A DNA stretch of 64,000 bases from Halisarca cf. caerulea (Eukaryota; Porifera; Demospongiae; Chondrillida; Halisarcidae): assembly GCA_963170055.1 (NCBI GenBank), contig CAUJGJ010000002.1, positions 2,886,346 through 2,950,345 on the forward strand, in the 5' to 3' direction. Positions 36,501-57,185 of the stretch are shown here, piece by piece (the first letter of the stretch is position 1; each line of letters starts with the position of its first letter). Made by a program: the position numbers and the translations under genes. Below the pieces are notes generated by a model, which was given only the letters and a program-made list of their open reading frames with translations, had not been told where the DNA came from and searched no databases.

Positions 36501-37255
36501 ACTATTGCTATGGATAAACAAGTACGTGAAATGTCTTCATAATACACTTTTTTGCAGGGAAAATAATTTGTACTAGTGATTTCATGCACTGGGTATTTTG
36601 TACACAGCTACTGTATGTATGTACATGCACATGCAGTATAATACTTCTTGTGTACATACATATGCTTGTAAAGTTGCTATTCTTCTGTACTGTATATCAA
36701 CCTTACTATAATGGATCTAGACATACATACAGTACAACCTGTATAATGTGGACTCCTTGGGGAACCCCAAAGGTACGTACATGTCCTGATTTTCCAGGGT
36801 TGCCCCGATGTGTCATTCATGTGTATGAGAATTTGGGACCATAAACTAACGTCCAGTTTATACAGATGTCCAGATTTTCAAGTGTCCTGAATAGCAGGTT
36901 TCACTGTATGTAGTGATATGTATACTATTCTAGGCCACAATGTCTACTATTGTATTCATAATTGTATACATGTACAGTATATACTGTATGAGTGTGTACA
37001 AATAAAAATGCAGCTACATATTATATTGCTCCTAATATAATATACACATTTATGTAGACTATTGGTGGTGACCAGCTGAGAGAAGAAATGGACAAGTTTC
37101 TATCTTGGAGAACAGACAGTTTAACAAAGAAGAAACTGCGAAAGGTCTTGTTCGACCTCATCTTCAAGGAGTTGGACTGGATTGTCATGTGGGGGTGTAT
37201 TGTGGGTGTTATCTTTGGCATCATCTCCAAGTCTATTGGTGTATCAGCATTGTAA
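33577..37255 (+). CDS. Four-exon membrane protein resembling DUF445
   Basis: The only plus-strand gene. Exons 33577-33702, 34061-34470, 35735-36080 and 37058-37255 join in phase (0, 2, 0) to give 359 residues. Exon 2 has a transmembrane segment (LWFTLFLIFVALVLLIPERI) and then a second membrane region with the motif GFMSGLTNLFANLLLFYGIP. Exon 3 is helical and charged (RRYKEIKWIIKEVVLNLLFE onward), and exon 4 ends with a hydrophobic segment (DWIVMWGCIVGVIFGIISK). A glycine-rich 'GxxTNxxA' membrane motif, a helical middle and a C-terminal membrane anchor recall the DUF445/YjiN-type architecture of bacteria and some eukaryotes; that assignment is from memory of the pattern and is tentative. Function unknown. 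It is convergent with the next gene, 78 bp away. Confidence 0.75.
36728..36908. mobile_element. pogo/Tigger-like MITE
   Basis: Starts TACAGTACAACCTGTATAAT and ends AATAGCAGGTTTCACTGTA. Lies in the last intron of the DUF445-like gene. Confidence 0.65.
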
Positions 37256-37333
37256 TGTCATTGTCTGTTTGGTTGTGAAAATTCCCCTATAATCTGTGCA
37301 TGTGAGCAGTACTATATTGCATAATATTTACAA

Positions 37334-40221
37334 TCACCACTGAAGGTCACAGACATCAAACTGTGTCTCTGAGTCAGAACTCCCACCCACATCAACTGTA
37401 GAGTTTTGTATATATTTATTGAATGTCATTGACACTTTGTGTTCATCGTTGAAGAAGGTGATGTCACCTAGTGTTTCGAAGTCGCTCAGTGTGTCTTCGT
37501 CGGGAAGAGCTTGCGCTTTGTGAAGCAAATTATCTTGTTCAAGGTGTGTAACCTGTGATAAGGCTGAGGTACGAATGGCACTGCTTATAGGTTTACCAAC
37601 CACTTGTTTATTGGCCTTGAACCATGGGAGGACTGTATGGACTTGTTGTAGGATGTGCACACTGGAGGTGGAGTCGTCTGAACATGCTGTGGTAAGTATG
37701 GGGTGTCCCCTTTGTAAAATAGATGGGCTGGAGGTGTGGTCATTGGAACATTTTGGGAGGTGTGGTGCACTTTGTAGGACAGATGGGCTGTAGGTACGGT
37801 TATCAGAGCATCTTTGGAGGTGTGGTACACTTTGTAGGACAGATGGGCTGGAGGTGTGGTCATCAGAGCATCTTTGGAGGTGTGGTACACTTTGTAGGAC
37901 AGATGGGCTGGAGGCGTGGTCATCAGAGCATCTTTGGAGGTGTGGTACACTTTGTAGGACAGATGGGCTGGAGGCATGGTCATCAGAGCATCTTTGGAGG
38001 TGTGGTACACTTGGTAAGACAGATGGGCTGGAGGCGTGGTCATCAGAGCATCTTTGGAGGTGTGGCCCATCTTGCAAGATAGATGGGCTGGAGGTGTGGT
38101 TATCACATAAAGATGGTTTGAAGGTGTAGTCATCAGGGTGTCTTGGCAGGTGTGGTCCACTTTGTGAGACAGATGGGCTGGAGGTGTGGTCTTCACATCT
38201 TGGGAGGTGGAACCCACCTTGTAGGATAGGTGGACTGGAGGTGGGGTCATCAGAACACCTTGGGAGGAATGTTTCATCATCTTTCAAACTAGATGGGGTC
38301 AGTGTATGTTTTGACTCAAACTCCACTTCAGATCCAAATTCACTGCTGAACGTCAAGTTCCCAGGGGACAAAGTTACTTCATGATCACTGCTCGAGTGAA
38401 CATCACTGTCTTCATCCCAATCGGTAAGGAAGCACTCCTCACTATCAGAAGAAAGATGTAAGGGCTGTGGTTCTGGGATACCGTGTGTTCCTCTTCCACA
38501 CTGAGAGGAGATGCGGGAGCTGACTATATGAGCTGCTAACACCTTTGTGTTGTTCAATTCAACATCCATCTTTGGATACTGCTTCTGCTGGGTACAAGGC
38601 AACCTACTGTTGGTGTCAGCCTTGTAACTCTCTTTGTCTTGACTATGATTAGCCCTCCTCTTCCTCTCAAAGTACTTACACAGGTATGTCTTTGACACTT
38701 GTAGAGGAATGTCGGGACTGTTAGGACATGATTCAGGTAAGGAGGGTACCTTGTCTCCTTCCAGTGGTTCTGCATGATCAGACTCGGGTGTCGATCCTTT
38801 CAGGGATTCTCTGTCAGACTCTACAGGTGTGCTAGATTGTGTGGTCATCTGCATGAGTGAAGCAAGAAACTTTATAAAATCAATGGTGGATCCAGGGGAG
38901 GGGGGGTGGCGGCAATTACCACCCCTTTTCAAAATCCTAGGAAAATGCAGTCTCCCACAAGCAAAACATTATAAACAATATCCTTAGCCATTTTTTGTAT
39001 CATGATGTCATTGAAATTCTGCTGCCTGGATCTACCACTGTACACACATAGCTGTACTTTATACATACGTAATACAAATATTCAACAAAGTTTCAAAGTG
39101 ATCATGAAAACCCTCTTAAAGACCACCTGTATACAAGGACCACCTGTACATGTAACTATTGTAAGTTGCCCCTTGGGTGGTTCTTACGAACAGGTTTTAC
39201 TGTAAAAGATAAATTGCCTGCCAACTATGTATATCATAGTGTAGATGTGGAACATGCATTAGTCCATCATGTATTCATAAAACATAGATACCTACAGTAC
39301 CTTCACTGCTTTTGGAATGAGAGGAAAGTCCCTTTGCAAAGAACTGGGCTTCACAGCTAACTTGTTTAGGCGGTGCAATATGGAAGCCTTCATCTCTTCT
39401 TCTGTCATAGAGGTACATGTCCTGTCCTCCCCAGAGCATGTAGTAACCTCTCCTGTACTTGTATCCTCCATGGACTGTAGGAATAGTAATAAATGATTCA
39501 GTCTGAATGTGTTCTACTGTGAACAGATGAGCAATCCTATGTACACATTCATATACTCAATGCTAAGGTAATATGAATGACAGTACGTAAGTACACACCA
39601 AAATGTACTATCAAACAACAGCTGAATCTGTACATCAAATCTCTGATGATAGCAAATATGTTTGGCATATCAGTAGTTCTAAGAAATTGCTAAACTATTT
39701 ATGTGATTGATAAATTAATGTCAATAGTGGTAAATAAACTCAAACATTTTTGCTTATGCATAAATTCCAGTCAAGCAGGTTTGAGTAGCGTGAACTCGAC
39801 TATGACATTGGATGAAACTCCTACGAACCACAGGAGGGGTCGGGGTTTCGATGTGCTTACATTTAGAATAGACAGACATCTGGAACGGAATGACTCATTC
39901 TCAGAGGAAGAGATAATCGATGCTACTGCTTCAGAAAGTGATGGTAATGCACTTGACACAGTTGCTGTGAGCTGCGTAGATACATAGATAAAGCATAAAC
40001 ACTGCAATGTTGGGCAATACACCATATGCATGCATTCAGTATGCATGTATGGGTAAGTTACATATATATGTAAAGTGTGTGACGAACAAAGAATGCTACA
40101 TAGACAAAATTTGCATATTGTAGCTGGCTGCGAAGTGTAGACTGTATGTGTTCTGGTTTGTGGGTGTATGTATGTGTGCCCATGCTTACATAAGATGTTG
40201 TGTGTTGGTGTTGGTGTCGTG

Positions 40222-40315
<94 letters not shown>

Positions 40316-41521
40316 GTGCATGTATGTATATGTGTAATATATGTACTTCACATGTACCAACCAACAAACCTGCTTCTCTTTGCCATAATTAAAGAAAACC
40401 CTATTCAGTACAGACTGGCTGGCCAATCGACATTGTTTACTACACTGAGCAAGTGCGTCTCTTGAAGTGCTCTGAAGTCTTGACCTCGATTCTGTTAGAG
40501 GCAAACAGGAGATTCTTCAGCAACTATCAAGCAATGTTGGCACACATTACTGTACTTTAATTTTGTGACTGCACCTCAGAATGTGGTCTTACTACAGTAT
40601 ATACAGTAGCATAATATGCATCTACAGCATCCACAGTATCTACAGCATCTACAGTATCTACAGTATCTACAGTATCTACAGTATTTACAGTATTTACAGT
40701 ATCCACAGTATCTACAGTATCTACAGTACCTACAGTATCTACAGTATCTACAGTATCTACAGTATCTACAGTATCTACAGTATCTACAGTATGCTCGTAC
40801 CCAGTAAGTGATGCAGCCTGTCCATTCCAGAAATGCTTGTGCTGGAAGACCACATGAATATGATAAGAATAAGGATCCTCTGTTCTCCCCAAGCAGGAGT
40901 CTTGCTATCTCCTTCTGCCACGACAGTGTAGTTTCTTCCAGTGAAGTCCCCTTCACCCGACCGTCCTCCCTCTGGGCGTAGACTGATGCCATAGTTTCCC
41001 CAGTCTACCAATGAGGTTGAGAGATGGACCGGATCAGTGTTGTCCATCCAAAGCGGTAAGCCACCAGGGCCAAACACTAGTATCTGTGATTGTAGCAGTA
41101 TACATATTATGTACAGCAAATATAAAATTTGGATATATTGTATTATGTTATTATATAGTGGCATGATAGTTGAACGGTATATGTTATTGTAATTGTTGCT
41201 GCTGGGTCACTGTCTTACACTATCTCATTGTGTCTGTGATTATGGCATGATCTTAATGTCTACTTTTTGCTTCTGTGAGGTACAAAATGTACACAGAATG
41301 GTGGAAAAGATCCATTTGGACTAAAACAACATACTCGATTCCACTGTATAATTGAAAAAACGACCTCAGAAATATGTACTTCAAATCTTCACCTCCTGAT
41401 TATTATATCGTCTGGACTCATTATGGTGAACAAACTGAAATGGTAGTGTTTACACAATTTACCAGTACCCTCGCTTTGCCACACGGAAGTCAGTACAGAG
41501 GGCTTGTAACATCACTTGACG

Positions 41522-41586
<65 letters not shown>

Positions 41587-43280
41587 AAGTATGTATTTAC
41601 GTATTTTCGAATCTACTGTACAGATGCATAATACTGACTCATTGTATGCGAAGTAAAACCAAAGCTCAAGGATTAAGTACGTACTTAAGAAAGGTGTAAC
41701 AATAGAGGTGAGCAAACACATCATCAGTGACTCATACCATAAATCCAAAAGGTTTACACATCAAAGTTATGAGTCACAGTAATGTAATCCCTACAGACTT
41801 CAGTCTAAAGCATGTGTACACAACACAACAATAATTTGGAATGACACTAATAAGAGTACAGTGGAACCTCTCTAATCCACCACAATTGGGAATGTCAGTT
41901 TTATGGCAGATTTGCAGGGGTGGCGGATAAACGAGGTTTGCACTCAATACATGCCTTTTATTTTGTTCTTCAGAAACTAGGGCAGATTATAGAGAGGCAG
42001 ATTAGAGAGGTTTCACTGTATTATGTACATACAGTACGTGGTATGATACAAGAGAGAACAAAGTATACTACAACACAAATATGCATGTGTGTTGCATCAT
42101 AAAGGTGCTGCCGAATATTGCTAAATATAAACTGCACCACATCTGTTCCCAAATATTATTCTCATACTTGTAAAATGATTGGCTCAAAACAAATCCAGTG
42201 CAGTGTTCAGCTGATTATAGTACTCACTGTGTACTTAAGTGTTTCTGCAAAGCTATCACGTACAAACATACTGACCTTGACAGCTGAAAGGAAGCTATCG
42301 GCAGGTATCTTCTTGTTCTGCTTTCTCAATCTGCTGTACTTGATTGGAGGTATAAAGCTCACACCAGCTGACAGCATGAGAAGATGAGGGGAATCCCCTA
42401 CAGCCGAAGTAACCTTGTAGGCCTGACCAACTATAGGTTGTAAAGCCCAACCATCATTAGCCCTGAGGAAGGCATGTTCATACAGTATAGGGCACATGTA
42501 CGTACACATGCCAATGTACGTAATATATGTAAACTGTGACGTTAACAAAGTGCACATAACACAAAACACAACTAAGAGAAACAGAGGAACCATTTCTTAC
42601 TAGGAAATAACAGACACAAGTGCAATAGTGTGTATAAAATTGCTCACACATTTTACACTAAGAGTATACTGATATTGGGAATATCCATTTATATTAGTCG
42701 GATCTCACTTATCCGTACACATCTGTTCTGTATGAAATTGTGGATAAAGCGAGGGAACTGGATAAATGAGGGGCAGTAGTATAGTGTACAGTAGGATAAT
42801 TGCAAATTTGTCCCAATAAAAACTACTGTAGAAGGTGAGGGAACTGGATATCTGAGGTGCTGACAAGTGAAATCTTACTGTACATACACTGAAGACTTGG
42901 AGTGTCTGTAGTAAATAGAATCAGATGCTATTTTGTATCTTCTTCCCATGTTAGCTACTGAATTGTAGATGTACTCTCCTTCGGTAGAAGGGAACATCCA
43001 TTCACCAGACTCTCCTGAACATGGTTGTGAGATGAAGACATACTTGATCTGAGGAACGTGTACAACACATATAGAACAGTTTCAGGGTACAAATATACTA
43101 CAAGCACACATGTATCTCACCACATCATCCCACACCCATGCATACACATACAAATTCGCATGTATATACGTACATATTCAAGCACACACTCAGATGTACG
43201 TACATACACACACACACACACACGCACGCATGCATGCATACACTCACCCACAAATACACACACACACATACACGCATGCA

Positions 43281-43337
<57 letters not shown>

Positions 43338-43339
43338 CA

Positions 43340-43392
<53 letters not shown>

Positions 43393-43394
43393 CA

Positions 43395-43469
<75 letters not shown>

Positions 43470-44695
43470 AATGGGTGTGACATGTAAAGCAATTCTACAT
43501 GCTTTCGTAATGCAGCTGAAATGAGTTCAAATTCTTCATCATTTAACAAGAATCCACAGATCTCTGTTGTCGTCTTGTCATACAATATGCTGTCTATAGT
43601 AGCATTGCCATCCTGAGTGACTTGTAGTTGTATGTTGGGATGAGTGCCAGACAACACCCCCACTGATTGCTGCTGTACTGGGTTTGCAAGACAGAGTGGT
43701 AAAAGAGATGTAAATCTCTTCGCAAACACAGTGAACCAGGGGAAATAATATAATGGACAGCATACACTACATACTAATCTCGCGTAGCCAGACCCTATTT
43801 GCCACACACTTGACCAAGTGACAGCAACCCCCGAAAATGGCCGAATGAGATTGGGTCTGAGCTACGCCAGACTAATATCCAACAGTGTCTATAGGGAAAT
43901 CATCAATGATTCAGAACATACTTGTGCTGGAACCCACATACAGTGAAATCTGTACTAAAGACCTCCTGTAAAGAAGGATGACCTGTCTATAGTGACCACT
44001 GTAGGCTGGACCACCTTAGCCATACAAAGCAATCTGGCAATTGAGACCGCATAAAAATTAGGGACAGTATAAGGCAGTCCCTAGGGTGGTCTTAATTCAT
44101 GGGTCCATTGTACATTACCGCAATTCATGGATGAAAATTTCACAGAGCAGTGTTCTATTTTCAGTAGTTCTAAAATTCCTCATATCCCCATCACAATATC
44201 AGCACCACATGACCTGACAGGTATAGAATCTAAAGTATACATACATGCATGCATGGCCAATCTTTTCTTAATTAGGCTGCTTTGCATATTATTATTATAG
44301 TCTAAACGCTACAAGTACACTCACGTAAGAATGGACGGACTTCCTCGCTGTTAACGCCGCAGCAACGACAACAGATGATAACTGCATAAGGATTTATAAG
44401 CCAACGTGATAAAAATGTTAGCGGAGGTGCAGTTACTATGCCTACTTCTAAAGCAGGTATCTTCGGCGCCTTTCTTCCACTGTCGAAGTTCCAAGCTTAT
44501 TCTTGGGGCGCAAATGCTCCCAGATTCGATGCATGTGTCATAGACATACAAGACAAATACGTCTATGGTCTAGAGAGAAGAATGATAATCAGAAGCAAAT
44601 TGTAGTTTATAAAGAAACTTACGTACATCTATTAGGGCCTTCGAAACTCCCTCCATTTTTTTCGTTGCCCCGCCGACAGCGCTAGCGCTACGCAT
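37334..44695 (-). CDS. Ten-exon gene with repeat-built C-terminus; tentative TOP6BL (TOPOVIBL)-like
   Basis: Exons 44623-44695, 44325-44447, 43469-43677, 42888-43048, 42276-42462, 40801-41083, 40370-40491, 39861-39971, 39301-39474 and 37334-38848 join in continuous phase to 985 residues. Start is taken at 44695 (MRSASAVGGATKKMEGVSKA); an in-frame ATG follows at 44656. I do not recognise the N-terminal half (APPLTFLSRWLINPYAVIIC, ATIDSILYDKTTTEICGFLL, LVFGPGGLPLWMDN). Exons 7-9 give SRDALAQCSKQCRLASQSVL, LPSLSEAVASIISSSENESF and RCLSILNSMEDTS, which remind me of the region after the transducer domain of TOP6BL, the B subunit partner of SPO11. This is a weak recollection, not an identification. 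The last exon is 505 codons: an acidic Ser-rich segment, a basic patch (YLCKYFERKRRANHSQD), about ten 20-residue repeats and a unique end. Confidence 0.6.
37690..38260. repeat. 60-bp coding minisatellite
   Basis: About nine to ten copies of a 60-bp unit inside the last exon of the minus-strand gene. The unit encodes the 20-residue period HLQRCSDDHASSPSVLQSVP with variants at its ends. Period is exactly divisible by three and no copy contains a stop in the coding frame, although the antisense strand is also open. Confidence 0.93.
40222..40322. repeat. (TG)n microsatellite
   Basis: About 90 bp of TG dinucleotides in the intron between exons 40370-40491 and 39861-39971 of the ten-exon gene. Confidence 0.97.
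40612..40800. repeat. 9-bp minisatellite touching a splice donor
   Basis: About 20 copies of TATCTACAG with a few ATTTACAG/CATCCACAG variants, ending next to the exon at 40801. On the minus strand it begins within a few bases of the GTACGAGC donor. Confidence 0.93.
41523..41584. repeat. (AT)n microsatellite
   Basis: About 60 bp of pure TA dinucleotides, the only long AT tract in the window. Confidence 0.97.
41857..42020. mobile_element. pogo/Tigger-like MITE
   Basis: Ends TACAGTGGAACCTCTCTAAT and AGATTAGAGAGGTTTCACTG(TA) are inverted repeats of about 18 bp with TA flanks; a GGCAGATT word is repeated inside. One of the clearest family members. Confidence 0.85.
43205..43468. repeat. Compound (CA)n array with a repeated ATGCACC spacer
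   Basis: Three or four long (CA)n blocks separated by the same spacer ATGCACCACAC at about 43275, 43335 and 43390, i.e. a higher-order repeat. It ends exactly at the donor of exon 43469-43677, so the (GT)n forms the 5' splice site. Confidence 0.95.
43775..43874. mobile_element. MITE with TAGTCT/GCGTAGCCAGAC-type ends
   Basis: Left end CTCGCGTAGCCAGACCCTAT pairs imperfectly with right end GGGTCTGAGCTACGCCAGAC. About 100 bp, no ORF, in an intron of the ten-exon gene. Related copies: 56058-56149, 62141-62252, the remnant at 33885-33960 and a longer one at 60873-61225. Confidence 0.75.
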
Positions 44696-45048
44696 GATGG
44701 CACTCGATTGGGCGCGTAGAATTTTCAGAGACACCCTCTTATAGAAATTTTTGCTGAGATAGGCTAGCTGTTTGAAGCCCCTAAAATCCTTGTATTCTTT
44801 TCAAGATTACAGTTTAATCCCGGCGCTGAGAAATTTCTTCTAGTGCAACTAGGTTTTCCTTCTGATCACGTGATCAAGCCATTGATGTTCGGGTGGCAGG
44901 GGGGCGCCTACAAAGCATTCCTATGACTAGTATTAATTATTGTTACACCATTCACCTAGCCTTTGTTACCTAGTGTGCTATTATGTTATTAATGCTGTTG
45001 TTATGACTGCTTTCTGTAAAAAAGTACAACAAATTGCCCTGAAGATGG

Positions 45049-45184
45049 TACAGTAGTACCTCCTTTGAGAGACCACCCTCGTGAAATACCACCCCTTTTG
45101 TAAGACCAGTTCTACTAGTCCCCCTCGTCAGAGACCACCTTTCACAGGTCCCTAAGGGCGGTCTCTCAAAAGGGTACTACTGTA
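45049..45184. mobile_element. pogo/Tigger-like MITE, sister of 6597-6780
   Basis: Ends TACAGTAGTACCTCCTTTGA and TCAAAAGGGTACTACTGTA match the element at 6597-6780, with the same internal GAGACCACC words in both orientations. Confidence 0.85.
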
Positions 45185-45802
45185 TACGTATACACTTTTA
45201 TTGATATGACTGGGAAATGATTGTATTACAGCTATAGCCTGCATGCTTTGATCGAGGCAGGATGTAGCTCTCAGACTGAGTGCAAAGTTTGCAGAATGGC
45301 TCTGAAAGTGGTGGTGTGTGGGTGTACATGCAATGTACTATATCAAATGCTTGTGACCTCCCCCCCCCCCCCCCATCCACCCATACTGTATGGATAAAAT
45401 GCACTGGTCTTAATTTGTGGGTACCACCAATTTATTACAAAAATTTAATAATGAACCCTTGCTGCATTAATTATATGGATCAATGAGAGTCATTGATCCT
45501 TGATTACAACTTCATGAATATATTACATACAGTATAAACCTATCTATAACGACCACTCAAGGGACCAAGTGCACGATGCATGGTGGTCTTTGTAGACAGG
45601 TGATCTTTATATACATACCGGTGTTTCAATATCTCTGATGTGGCCCATGCATGGAGCAGTCTACGGTGGTCACCATAAACAGACGATCTTTCTATTCTAG
45701 CTGTCTTTATAGGACAGTTTTAATTCTCTGTACTATGTCTCTACGGGTGTCTTGTAAATGTGGTTAACCAAGTTGTAGAAATTCTTTGACATGCTAGATC
45801 GA

Positions 45803-45980
45803 TTAGGATAAGTTTTAGTTTTGGACAGATAACGCATGTCACAAGTTTCAGAGCATCAGTTTAGTTTTCTAGTTGTGTGTACCTGAAGAAGCCCAAGTGG
45901 GTGAAACGTTGTACAATTTGAATGATTGTTGATGAAACTTGTGACATGCGTTATCTGTCCAAAGCTAAAACTTATCCTAG
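45803..45980. mobile_element. MITE-like element with about 45-bp inverted ends and hammerhead-like core
   Basis: Left end TTAGGATAAGTTTTAG, TTGGACAGATAACGCATGTC is repeated inverted at the right end (GACATGCGTTATCTGTCC, AAAACTTATCCTA). Between them is CTGAAGA (45883-45889), GCCC-AAGT-GGGT and GAAAC (45903-45907). A partial copy lies at 23040-23160. Confidence 0.7.
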
Positions 45981-46141
45981 TGGTTAACCAAGTAAAATGG
46001 CAGACTCAAAAATACACTGAACACTGAAAACTCTATTCCGGAAAGAAAACTTACATCAAAACCATGTACACAAATTTGTACACAGACACAAGTTGGACTG
46101 GAAACATAACAATGATTATTGACAAATAACAACTTTGTCAA

Positions 46142-55909
<9,768 letters not shown>

Positions 55910-55952
55910 TTCCACGAAAACCGACGTCTCGAAAACTAGACGCCCATGAGCC

Positions 55953-56023
55953 TAGTCTAACAAACTAGCCCATCCCACAAACGCCCTACGGGCGTTTGAG
56001 GGACGGGCTAGCTTGTTAGACTA
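55953..56023. mobile_element. Palindromic MITE with 9-bp target duplication
   Basis: TAGTCTAACAAACTAGCCC at the left is inverted as GGGCTAGCTTGTTAGACTA at the right, around an inner ACGCCC/GGGCGT palindrome. CCATGAGCC occurs directly on both sides, a clean target-site duplication. It sits about 40 bp upstream of the GALNT start codon. Confidence 0.85.
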
Positions 56024-56057
56024 CCATGAGCCTAAACATCCAATCTACAGTCTACTC

Positions 56058-56149
56058 TAGTCTCGCGCGGCCAGACAGAATTCCTCCATTTGCAGGAAGG
56101 AAAACTTTTCCTCCTACAAATAGGAGTTTGGTCTGGCCACGCCAGACTG
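56058..56149. mobile_element. MITE with GCCAGAC ends
   Basis: TAGTCTCGCGCGGCCAGAC and GTCTGGCCACGCCAGACTGG are inverted ends. Inner arms CTCCATTTGCAGGA / TCCTACAAATAGGAG also pair. The same inner hairpin is at 33913-33957 in the first intron of the DUF445-like gene. Confidence 0.8.
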
Positions 56150-56993
56150 GAGCATTCTTCATTGAGCTGATGTATAGTAAGTATATGTCAGATTACAAAA
56201 TAATACAAAAAGTGCTTTCTCTTCAAATTAACACTGACATTATGGATAAGGAAAAACGTCAGGACAAACTTTTGACACAAATTCATTGTAGGATAGAGCC
56301 ACACCATGCAGCACAGATCTTGCTGATTTGACAATAATGGTGAGTGTGTACTAGCACCTCAGTGGTGCTGTAAATAGGAAAAGATCACAAATTTTGAATG
56401 TTTCCTACCGGTAGTTATGTTCCCCAGTAGACTGCGCATGCTGTATGGTCCAGTCCAATCCTCTTCCTGTTCTCTGTTCTTCTTGAGCTCCGTTCCAGGT
56501 GTGTACACCATGCAGATAGTCAATGGGGTAGGTGTAATTCTTTTTATTGTTTTGTAATTCTTTTTTTGTTTTGAAAACAATTGACAAATATGGCAATCGT
56601 TTTCAAAACCATTGTCCAGTTACAATAAACAGTATGTTCAATGAATGTTCAGCTGTGCACTTACACTCCAATGCTTTGCAAGCAATTCGAGCGTGTGGGG
56701 CGGCAGCCCCCACGAGTTTTTAACTCGAATTACTTGTTTGTTTCAAGTACAGAACTCATGCATGACTGCAAACAAACTGTAGAAGTAACCTTTAACATTA
56801 TCTCTTTTCATTGCATGCATGAAAATCGTTAAATTAGCCCATGCATATATGAAGCAGGGGGGGGGGGGTGTCTGAAGAATTTCACCCCGTTTCCCTGAGC
56901 CTACAGGTCTGTGTACGCCTCATGGGACAACATTCATTACCAAAAGTACATACACACTGCACATGTACGTCTCACCACACATCTGCAGTGGTA

Positions 56994-57185
56994 TACAGAG
57001 GAACCTCTATTAAAGGACACCTCCGAAATGCAGAAACCTCCTTAAACAGGACACCACTGCTCTGTCTCATTTGAAGTCCCTCACATTGACATGTGTACAT
57101 TTGAATCCTCCGAAATAAGGACACCTCCATATACAGGACAGCTTACTGTGGTCCCAGTGGTGTCCTCATAGAGGTTTCACAGTAT
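56994..57185. mobile_element. pogo/Tigger-like MITE
   Basis: Ends TACAGAGGAACCTCTATTAA and CTCATAGAGGTTTCACAGTA are inverted repeats; interior has AGGACACCTCC words in both orientations. Confidence 0.75.

Larger units (their letters stand above)
44696..46141. other. Intergenic between the ten-exon gene and the GalNAc-transferase
   Basis: About 1.4 kb with no exon that I can support. It holds the MITE at 45049-45184, a C run at 45361-45374, the element at 45803-45980 and another CTGTCTACAAAGACC-type MITE fragment around 45530-45730. Confidence 0.5.

Noticed and set aside
37575..38129. Plus-strand ORFs across the 60-bp array
   Set aside because: Antisense shadows of the coding repeats; the minus frame continues beyond the array on both sides as one 505-codon exon in phase with nine others.
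39703..39987. Plus-strand ORF with a protein-like end (LERNDSFSEEEIIDATASES)
   Set aside because: It looked attractive, but the minus strand here carries a 111-bp exon with a good acceptor and donor whose phase fits both neighbours, so the plus frame is its shadow.
40576..40992. Alternative minus frame in exon 40801-41083 (SLEETTLSWQKEIARLLLG)
   Set aside because: It reads plausibly, but only the other frame (LVFGPGGLPLWMDN...) is open through the whole exon and fits the phases of exons on both sides.
44437..44600. Plus-strand reading MPTSKAGIFGAFLPL at the start of the ten-exon gene
   Set aside because: No splice-consistent continuation; the minus strand has exons 1 and 2 of the ten-exon gene around it.
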